Notes under the pieces: generated by a model
What the model saw: only the letters and a program-made list of their open reading frames with translations
Databases searched by the model: none
Told to the model about the DNA's origin: nothing
Made by a program: the position numbers and the translations under genes
NCBI GenBank assembly: GCA_023260735.1
Contig: JALQUL010000168.1
Span: 1 to 5,646 of the forward strand
Reading direction: 5' to 3'
Source of the DNA: Limnohabitans sp.
Lineage (GTDB): Bacteria; Pseudomonadota; Gammaproteobacteria; Burkholderiales; Burkholderiaceae_C
Length of the DNA: 5,646 bases
Shown: one piece after another, positions 1 to 4,821 of the stretch
Numbering within the stretch: the first letter of the stretch is position 1
How the letters are laid out: each line of letters begins with the position of its first letter

Positions 1-24
1 GTGTGTGTGTGTGTGTGTGTGTGT
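1..24. repeat. (GT)12 dinucleotide microsatellite
   Basis: Twelve uninterrupted GT units begin at the first base, so the tract may extend to the left of the window. Such tracts are uncommon in bacteria, slip during replication and can adopt Z-DNA-like structure. It is 226 bases from the phaZ start and not placed between promoter elements, so a phase-variation role for phaZ is unlikely. What lies to its left is not visible. Confidence 0.9.
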
Positions 25-34
25 TTGGTGTTTA

Positions 35-86
35 GCGGTGAGGCGTCGCCGCCGTTGTCATGTCTCACCGCCCAAAACGGCGAGAC
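35..86. repeat. GC-rich patch with competing inverted repeats
   Basis: This stretch is far richer in GC than the AT-rich DNA to its right. A 9-mer CGG(T/C)GAG(G/A)C occurs three times: 36-44 forward, 62-70 reversed and 78-86 forward. This allows mutually exclusive stems: GCGGTGAG (35-42) with CTCACCGC (64-71); CGCCGTT (50-56) with AACGGCG (76-82); and GTCTC (62-66) with GAGAC (82-86), extended by CCG/CGG after one mismatch. No U-tract follows on the plus strand, so it is not a good intrinsic terminator there. It may be an extragenic palindromic repeat or the tail of a structured transcript. The function is unknown. Confidence 0.6.
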
Positions 87-188
87 CCCAAAAATCACTT
101 AAAAATCAAATTCAAAACGATTTTGTCCGATTAAATAAGAAATAATTTACCAATTACAACATTCTTATCACAAATGCGACTTTAAGTC

Positions 189-217
189 AGGACAAATCAA
201 GAATATCCTGTTATATT
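189..217 (+). promoter_or_regulatory. Candidate sigma-70 promoter of phaZ
   Basis: AGGACA (189-194, four of six matches to the -35 consensus) is followed after 17 bases by TATATT (212-217, five of six matches to the -10 consensus). Transcription would start near 224, giving a leader of about 25 nt before the ATG at 251. The spacing is ideal but the -35 is weak. In AT-rich DNA such matches arise by chance, so the main support is the operator-like palindrome that overlaps the -10 box. Confidence 0.45.
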
Positions 218-230
218 GCACTGCAACATA
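212..230. promoter_or_regulatory. Operator-like palindrome, candidate PhaR-type site
   Basis: The 19 bases TATATTGCACTGCAACATA form two 9-base arms around a central C at 221, with one mismatched pair (215/227). The core TTGCA-C-TGCAA is a perfect palindrome. It covers the putative -10 box and the expected transcription start of phaZ, so a bound protein would block the polymerase. PhaR, the repressor that senses PHA, is known to bind TGC/GCA-rich palindromes near PHA genes in proteobacteria. Assigning this site to PhaR is inference from that resemblance and from the downstream gene. Confidence 0.5.
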
Positions 231-250
231 TTATTATTTCGGATGTCAAA

Positions 251-1816
251 ATGCTATATCAAATCTATGAAACTCAACGCGCTTTAATGGAGCCTTTTGT
301 AGACTTCGCACAAGCTACAGCCAAAGTTATTAACAGCAGTAACTTGCCTTTTGTAAAAAATGAACTTACCCAACGAGTAGCTGCGGGTTATGATTTACTC
401 TATCGTCTTGGTAAAGACTACGAAAAGCCAACTTTTGGTATCACAGAAGTTGAAGCCAATGGCCATCAAATCGCCATTCAAGAACGTATTGAAAAAACAT
501 TGCCATTCTGCGAATTAAGACGCTTCAAGCGCTTTACCGACAATGTAGAAACCCTTTCTACATTAAAAGGTCAGCCAGCAGTTTTAATCGTAGCTCCCTT
601 GTCTGGTCATTACTCTACTCTTTTACGCGATACTGTGCGCACTATGCTAAAAGACCATAAAGTCTATATCACTGACTGGAAAAATGCCCGAATGGTGCCT
701 TTATCAGAAGGTGATTTCCATTTAGATGACTATGTAAACTATGTCCAAGACTTCATCAAGCATTTACAAGGCATTTATGGAAATTGCCACGTAATGAGTG
801 TTTGTCAACCTACCGTACCCGTTTTAGCTGCTGTGTCTTTAATGGCAAGTCGCAATGAACTTTTACCATTGTCAATGACAATGATGGGTGGCCCAATTGA
901 CGCACGTAAAAAACCAACAGCCGTAAACGATTTAGCCACCAACAAACCTTTTAGTTGGTTTGAAGATACGGTTATTTATAAAGTACCTAGTAATTTCCCG
1001 GGTGCTGGTCGCCCTGTTTATCCTGGCTTTTTACAACATACTGGCTTTGTCGCCATGAACCCTGATAACCATGCACGTAGTCATTATGATTATTTTGCTG
1101 ACTTGGTAAAAGGTGATTTATCTGGTGCTGAAACTCATCGCAAGTTTTATGATGAATACAATGCCGTACTTGACCTTGATGCTAATTTTTATCTTGAAAC
1201 CATTAAAATTGTTTTCCAAGACTTCAACTTAGTAAATGGCACTTGGGATGTTAAAAATATCAATGGTGAACTCGAACGTGTTCGTCCACAAGATATTACC
1301 AATACCGCTTTATTAACGGTTGAGGGCGAACTTGACGATATTACGGGTGGTGGTCAAACTCAAGCAGCTCATGGCTTGTGCACAGGTATTGCAGAAGATA
1401 AACGCCATCATTATGAAGTCGAAGGAGCTGGTCACTATGGTATTTTCAGTGGTCGTCGCTGGAGAGAATATGTGTATCCACAGGTCAAAGCATTTATTGC
1501 CAAAAATCATGTGAAGTTTACTGGTGAAATCGATTCATCAAAAGTGAAAGCAATAGATCCTAATACTGCTACTGCAGAAGTTTCTACTGTTGCACAAGCC
1601 CACGCAGAAGCGGATTCTGGTTTAGCTCCTACTTCAAGCGCCCAAACTAGCCATATTCCAAGCGCTACAACAACTGAAGACAATCAGGTACAATCTACAC
1701 CTGTAGTCGTTAATACAGCAAGTACTGCTACTCCTGCAAGCCCTGCTACTGCTACCAATAAAAGTAGTCCCGCGAAACATCATTCACACTCCGGGAAAAA
1801 TTCTAAACGTAAATAG
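251..1816 (+). CDS. phaZ: Intracellular polyhydroxyalkanoate depolymerase PhaZ
   Basis: The 521-residue protein belongs to the PhaZ1 family, cytoplasmic enzymes that attack native PHA granules (typically polyhydroxybutyrate) and release stored carbon. It is an alpha/beta hydrolase with a cysteine nucleophile. Cys185 sits in SVCQPTVP, where lipases have G-x-S-x-G. By resemblance to Ralstonia PhaZ1 (Cys183, Asp355, His388), the triad partners are Asp362 in EGELDDITG and His395 in GAGHYGIFSG. There is no signal peptide, as expected for the intracellular type. The family is usually about 400-420 residues. Here the core ends near residue 425 and is followed by a Thr/Ala/Ser-rich tail of roughly 95 residues ending in a His/Lys/Arg-rich tip. 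The ATG has a weak GGA seven bases upstream; an ATG at 243 is in another frame and stops quickly. The next gene starts 17 nt after the stop. Confidence 0.95.
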   Translation: MLYQIYETQRALMEPFVDFAQATAKVINSSNLPFVKNELTQRVAAGYDLLYRLGKDYEKPTFGITEVEANGHQIAIQERIEKTLPFCELRRFKRFTDNVETLSTLKGQPAVLIVAPLSGHYSTLLRDTVRTMLKDHKVYITDWKNARMVPLSEGDFHLDDYVNYVQDFIKHLQGIYGNCHVMSVCQPTVPVLAAVSLMASRNELLPLSMTMMGGPIDARKKPTAVNDLATNKPFSWFEDTVIYKVPSNFPGAGRPVYPGFLQHTGFVAMNPDNHARSHYDYFADLVKGDLSGAETHRKFYDEYNAVLDLDANFYLETIKIVFQDFNLVNGTWDVKNINGELERVRPQDITNTALLTVEGELDDITGGGQTQAAHGLCTGIAEDKRHHYEVEGAGHYGIFSGRRWREYVYPQVKAFIAKNHVKFTGEIDSSKVKAIDPNTATAEVSTVAQAHAEADSGLAPTSSAQTSHIPSATTTEDNQVQSTPVVVNTASTATPASPATATNKSSPAKHHSHSGKNSKRK

Positions 1817-1833
1817 TATTTGAGTTCTTTCAA

Positions 1834-2526
1834 TTGAAAAAAACTTCAACTCATCAGCCACCTAGTGTGGCTGATATTCATTCAGTACTGCCTCAAACTC
1901 AGTGCACTCGATGCGGATACCCCAATTGCTTAGCCTATGCACAAGCGATTGTGAATGAACATGTCCCTATTAATCAATGTCCACCCGGTGGTAAACAAGG
2001 AATAGAAAAGCTGGCTGCTTTAACGTTTCAGCCAGTGATTGAAATGAACCCAGAAAATGGCCACGAAGGGCCACGAACTGTCGCTTATATTGATGAAGAT
2101 TGGTGTATTGGTTGTACGCTTTGTATAAAGGCCTGCCCTACCGAAGCCATTATGGGTGCAAACAAATATATGCATACAGTAATTGAAGACCGTTGTACGG
2201 GTTGTGAACTTTGTATTCCAGCATGCCCTGTCGATTGTATTATTTTAGAGCCGGTCCATAGCGCTAATGCCGATGGCCAATTGCCTACCGCCTGGGATGC
2301 TTGGACGATTGAGCTTGCCAATAGTGCCCTGCAACGATATGAGGCCAAATTGCAGCGTCAAGAACAAATTAAAACACAACAAGCCCAAAACCAAGTAAAA
2401 GCATTAACTGAAAAAACAAAAGATTTGGCTGCTCACTCTTTAATTACCGATACTACCGTGCTCGATCATAAAAAACGGTTGATTGAAATGGCCTTGTTAA
2501 AGGCCAAACAAAAACTAGAAAATTAA
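1834..2526 (+). CDS. rnfB: RnfB/RsxB-like polyferredoxin, soluble orphan
   Basis: The protein has 230 residues and probably carries three [4Fe-4S] clusters as an electron carrier. Residues 24-49 match the RnfB-type Fe-S domain (Cys24, 27, 32, 49; C-x2-C-x4-C-x16-C). Two ferredoxin motifs follow: Cys91/94/97/101 and Cys121/124/127/131, each C-x2-C-x2-C-x3-C-P. Residues 165-230 form a Gln/Lys-rich, probably helical tail. RnfB of the Rnf/Rsx complex begins with a membrane anchor. This one has no hydrophobic segment, and no other rnf gene is in the window, so it is likely soluble. The start must be TTG at 1834: an in-frame stop lies at 1810-1812 and no ATG precedes the first cluster. The alternative GTG at 1867 would leave only seven residues before LPQTQC. 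It follows phaZ by 17 nt and probably shares its transcript. The physiological partner is unknown. Confidence 0.88.
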   Translation: MKKTSTHQPPSVADIHSVLPQTQCTRCGYPNCLAYAQAIVNEHVPINQCPPGGKQGIEKLAALTFQPVIEMNPENGHEGPRTVAYIDEDWCIGCTLCIKACPTEAIMGANKYMHTVIEDRCTGCELCIPACPVDCIILEPVHSANADGQLPTAWDAWTIELANSALQRYEAKLQRQEQIKTQQAQNQVKALTEKTKDLAAHSLITDTTVLDHKKRLIEMALLKAKQKLEN

Positions 2527-2527
2527 A

Positions 2528-2896
2528 TTATTTTCTTAACATTTGTTGTAGTTCACCCGACTCAATTAATGCTTTTAGGTCAGTAGCTCCTCCCACCAAC
2601 ACCCCTTTTACAAAAACCATAGGAAAGGTAGGCCAACCCGTCCACATTTTTAAAACATTACGCTTGCGCCACATGCTGAAATAATTACCATAATCAATAT
2701 CGTGATGCGCTAGTGCTAGAGCATCAAGCGATTTGCGAGCTTTTCCAACGAATGGGTTACCAGACATTCCTATCACCACAATATCATGTGCTTTTATCGC
2801 CTGCTCGACTTCTTGAATAATTTCAATATGGAGCTGGGCAATTTTAGATTGAATAGCAGAATGAATTTGTGTAGTGGGTAAAATTGGTCTGGTCAT
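2528..2896 (-). CDS. Glutaredoxin-like protein lacking all cysteines
   Basis: The 122-residue protein has a monothiol-glutaredoxin fold. The later part is well kept: TGWPTFP (86-92) carries the cis-proline loop, followed by the strand MVFVKG and the GG motif LVGGATDL (100-107), all typical of GrxD-like proteins that bind glutathione. The active-site position is reached at VIGMSGNPFVGKARK (41-55), where relatives have CGFS or CPYC. Here NPFVGK replaces it and the whole protein has no cysteine, so it cannot act as a thiol oxidoreductase or as a CGFS-type Fe-S carrier through its own thiol. Similar NPF-type versions are, from memory, common in betaproteobacteria, so this is probably a family trait, not a mutation. 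The gene converges on the ferredoxin gene with one base between stop codons. No clear Shine-Dalgarno sequence precedes the ATG. Confidence 0.85.
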   Translation of the reverse strand: MTRPILPTTQIHSAIQSKIAQLHIEIIQEVEQAIKAHDIVVIGMSGNPFVGKARKSLDALALAHHDIDYGNYFSMWRKRNVLKMWTGWPTFPMVFVKGVLVGGATDLKALIESGELQQMLRK

Positions 2897-3217
2897 AATA
2901 AGAGAATTGTGAAAATAGTGATAAATTTTAAAATTAAAATTTTAGAAAATTGATATAAGGGCAAAAACATTATTTACAAGCCATTTAATTAAAAATGCTA
3001 AGCAATAATAAAGTCAATTTAAACCTTTTATAGGCTGAAATACTATTCAGCTCAATCGCCAGTATTCGCTCATATTTAAAAGCTTAATCAAATATCAAGT
3101 AGCTACAGTTTCAACATTTTAATAGTAATAATTGCAAGTGTTTTGCTTCATTTTCCATCAAACATTGAAGAGCTATCAATTGATTACTTTAAATTAACAG
3201 ACATAAATAAGGGTTTC
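2897..3217. other. AT-rich divergent spacer
   Basis: This 321-base gap separates the leftward glutaredoxin-like gene from the rightward secreted-protein gene and should hold both promoters. A leftward promoter candidate is listed separately. A six-base-pair inverted repeat, GCTGAA (3034-3039) and TTCAGC (3046-3051) around a 6-base loop, has no U-tract and could be an operator or chance. No convincing rightward promoter, RNA gene or additional reading frame is seen. Confidence 0.6.
2988..3017 (-). promoter_or_regulatory. Candidate leftward promoter for glutaredoxin-like gene
   Basis: On the minus strand TTGACT (3017-3012, five of six) is followed after 18 bases by TTTAAT (2993-2988, five of six). 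Transcription would begin near 2981 and give a leader of about 85 nt before the ATG at 2896. The AT-rich background makes chance -10 matches likely; the -35 is the stronger element. Confidence 0.4.
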
Positions 3218-3754
3218 ATGAAGTTTATTTTTATAGGTGCTTTTTATTTAGCCTGCTGTGCTAATGCTTTCGCACAAATCAACTCTCTCACTATACCCTC
3301 ATCGCCCATAACTCAAATATCAAATCATACTTCTGATTTTGATAAAATTTGTGAACAAAAAACAGGTCATTGTTTTGATGCACAAATTAATGAACAAGAA
3401 ATAGTTGAAATTGTGGACCGCATTGAACAAAAACAGCTTTTTGCACAAGCTAGACAACAAAATATCAATGTACCTGAGTTTTTATGGATGGTAAAAAAGC
3501 CAGTGAAGGGGGAGTTTGTTTTTTATATTACCAAACAAGCCAAAATATTCGCTCAAACCATCTTAGGGCAAGAGGTTGATGAAGCTGATGTAGATGTTTA
3601 CCCTTTGCAACAACAAAAAATTGCCGCAGAGTCAGAAAATGAAAAGAATTGGCTAACTGAACCTAGTTTACCAAAGGGTAAATACGTATTGCACCTACAA
3701 TACATAGGTCAATTCAAAACTGATCAAAAATGGGTCTGGCTTGAAGTTGAATAA
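3218..3754 (+). CDS. Small secreted protein of unknown function
   Basis: I do not recognise this 178-residue protein. Residues 1-19 look like a Sec signal peptide: Lys2, a hydrophobic stretch (FIFIGAFYLACC) and an A-F-A cleavage site before Gln20, so it is probably periplasmic or exported. YLAC is a poor lipobox, so a lipoprotein is less likely. The mature protein has two cysteines, Cys45 and Cys52, that could form a disulfide. A Gln/Glu-rich, probably helical section (56-85) is followed by FLWMVKKPVKGEFVFYITKQ, an acidic patch (EVDEADVD, 119-126) and a C-terminal beta-like stretch ending LPKGKYVLHLQYIG and WVWLEVE. I chose ATG 3218 over an in-frame TTG at 3143 because it opens the signal peptide and has TAAGGG (3208-3213) four bases upstream. 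It lies in DNA poorer in GC than phaZ or the ferredoxin gene. Confidence 0.75.
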   Translation: MKFIFIGAFYLACCANAFAQINSLTIPSSPITQISNHTSDFDKICEQKTGHCFDAQINEQEIVEIVDRIEQKQLFAQARQQNINVPEFLWMVKKPVKGEFVFYITKQAKIFAQTILGQEVDEADVDVYPLQQQKIAAESENEKNWLTEPSLPKGKYVLHLQYIGQFKTDQKWVWLEVE

Positions 3755-3844
3755 CTAATATGTTGCTTGGGCTTTTGGGTTCAAACATTCACTTAGTTCA
3801 ATGTTCTTCAATGCTATCGTCCTTAACAGCCTACATCATTCACT

Positions 3845-4105
3845 ATGACCCCTTTAGATATCCTTGGACTCAGTGCTAGCTTTGTCACCACATCCTCATT
3901 TTTACCACAAATTTGGCAAGTTTGGAAAACAAAAGACGTAAGCGCAATCTCTTTACCCACTTATTTAATTATTACATTTGGATTAGCTTTATGGTTGATT
4001 TATGGCGTATTGAAACATGATTTACCTATTACTGTAGCTAACTCAATAATGGTTATCTTGACTGGTAGTATTGCCGTAATGAAAATTAAATTTTCCAAAA
4101 AATAA
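3845..4105 (+). CDS. SemiSWEET-family sugar transporter
   Basis: The 86-residue protein fits the SemiSWEET (MtN3/PQ-loop) family, whose members are three-helix units that dimerise in the inner membrane to pass small sugars down their gradient. Helix 1 is about residues 5-24 and contains the hallmark Pro21-Gln22 (FLPQIWQVWKTKD). Helices 2 and 3 are about 37-56 and 62-81. Trp50 and Asn66 have the same 16-residue spacing as the substrate-pocket Trp48 and Asn64 of Leptospira SemiSWEET. The length is normal and complete. ATG 3845 is the only usable start because an in-frame stop lies at 3824-3826; no clear Shine-Dalgarno is seen. It follows the secreted-protein gene by 90 bases, so a shared transcript is possible but unproven. 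The substrate cannot be read from the sequence. Confidence 0.88.
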   Translation: MTPLDILGLSASFVTTSSFLPQIWQVWKTKDVSAISLPTYLIITFGLALWLIYGVLKHDLPITVANSIMVILTGSIAVMKIKFSKK

Positions 4106-4203
4106 TTTAATTTCAATATTTATTTTTAATTAGAAATAATTTCATACCATTTAATGATACAGACTTTATATTTTTCTCTGCTTTATAACAAGCTAAACCT
4201 CAA

Positions 4204-4225
4204 TTGAGTTCGCCAAGGAACTCAA
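4204..4225 (-). terminator. Hairpin after VOC gene, possible terminator
   Basis: TTGAGTTC (4204-4211) and GAACTCAA (4218-4225) form a perfect 8-bp stem with a 6-base loop, starting six bases past the stop of the leftward VOC gene. On the minus strand the next bases read TTGAGGTTTAG, a poor U-tract, so it may terminate weakly or protect the mRNA 3' end. It is also the only strong stem between the converging SemiSWEET and VOC genes. Confidence 0.5.
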
Positions 4226-4231
4226 CGAGAC

Positions 4232-4711
4232 TTAACGATTTGCACTCAAGGCATTAAAAGCCTCTACCACAGCCACAGGGGCTTGTACCAGCTCAATTAA
4301 CACGCCCTCACCACTAATTGGAAACTCTTCGTTGCCTTTAGGGTGTAAAAAACAAATATCAAAACCAGCCGCGCCTTTACGCACACCCCCAGGGGCAAAA
4401 CGCACACCTTGCGCGCTTAACCATTCAACTGCCTTGGGCAAATCATCAATCCATAAACCTACATGGTTTAATGGTGTGGTGTGAACTGCAGGTTTTTTGT
4501 TTTCATCAATCGGTTGCATTAAATCCACTTCGACTTTAAATGCACCAGCCCCCATAGCACAAATATCCTCATCCACGTTTTCACGTTCAGAGACAAAATT
4601 ACCTGTCACTTCTAAGCCCAGCATATCAACCCATAAGGTCTTTAAACGTTGTTTGCTAGGGCCACCAATAGCAATTTGTTGAATGCCAAGCACTTTAAAT
4701 GGACGTGTCAT
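4232..4711 (-). CDS. VOC-family protein, methylmalonyl-CoA epimerase-like
   Basis: The 159-residue protein has the paired beta-alpha-beta-beta-beta units of the vicinal oxygen chelate superfamily. The first unit starts at VLGIQQIAIGG (7-17), the second at LNHVGLWIDDL (81-91), and it ends with FLHPKG...GEGVLIELVQ (121-143). The last block matches methylmalonyl-CoA epimerase, as does the position beside a biotin-dependent acyl-CoA carboxylase gene, which makes this a better guess than glyoxalase I. By eye, two of the four epimerase metal ligands are kept (His83, Glu140), while the usual first His is Gln12 and the usual Gln is Asp63. The activity is therefore uncertain. The start is well supported by AAAAGGGG (4717-4724, minus strand) five bases before ATG. 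An intrinsic terminator lies between this gene and the upstream carboxylase gene. Confidence 0.85.
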   Translation of the reverse strand: MTRPFKVLGIQQIAIGGPSKQRLKTLWVDMLGLEVTGNFVSERENVDEDICAMGAGAFKVEVDLMQPIDENKKPAVHTTPLNHVGLWIDDLPKAVEWLSAQGVRFAPGGVRKGAAGFDICFLHPKGNEEFPISGEGVLIELVQAPVAVVEAFNALSANR

Positions 4712-4743
4712 ACCTACCCCTTTTATTCTTTATTTTCTAACAT

Positions 4744-4792
4744 AAAAAATGAACAAGGATTTTTGTAAACCGCCACAAAACTTCCTTGTTCA
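4744..4792 (-). terminator. Intrinsic terminator downstream of carboxylase gene
   Basis: Read leftward, a long hairpin begins 29 bases after the carboxylase stop. GAACAAGGA (4751-4759) pairs perfectly with TCCTTGTTC (4783-4791), with an extra T-A pair outside (4750/4792). After a small internal loop, TTTTGT (4761-4766) pairs with ACAAAA (4775-4780) around an 8-base loop. Six U residues follow at once (4749-4744). This is a classic Rho-independent terminator on the minus strand. It ends only 32 bases before the VOC start, so that gene depends on read-through or on a promoter I cannot identify. Confidence 0.85.
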
Positions 4793-4821
4793 AATGAATC
4801 AAAAAATTAGCTTAACAATCA

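Noticed and set aside
1..145. Open frames through the GT tract on both strands (VC or HT repeats)
   Set aside because: Two forward frames and one reverse frame are open because the repeat lacks stops; none shows a recognisable protein end. A real gene end from the left cannot be excluded.
1313..1510. Short reading frames on both strands inside phaZ
   Set aside because: They overlap the strongly supported PhaZ core, including the triad His region, and encode nothing recognisable.
2085..2348. Minus-strand frame inside the ferredoxin gene
   Set aside because: It is a mirror of the cysteine-rich ferredoxin codons with no start context or domain.
2922..2944. AT palindromes such as TAAAATTTTA in the divergent spacer
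   Set aside because: They are made of A and T only and expected by chance in DNA this AT-rich.
3143..3217. TTG-initiated extension of the secreted protein
   Set aside because: It would put 25 polar residues before a good signal peptide, while ATG 3218 has a ribosome-binding site.
3784..3805. Six-base inverted repeat AACATT/AATGTT after the secreted-protein gene
   Set aside because: The stem is weak and AT-rich, the loop is ten bases and no U-tract follows, so it is not a credible terminator.
4497..4682. Plus-strand frame opposite the VOC gene
   Set aside because: It lies wholly within the VOC coding sequence and its Ser/Thr-rich product looks like a shadow.
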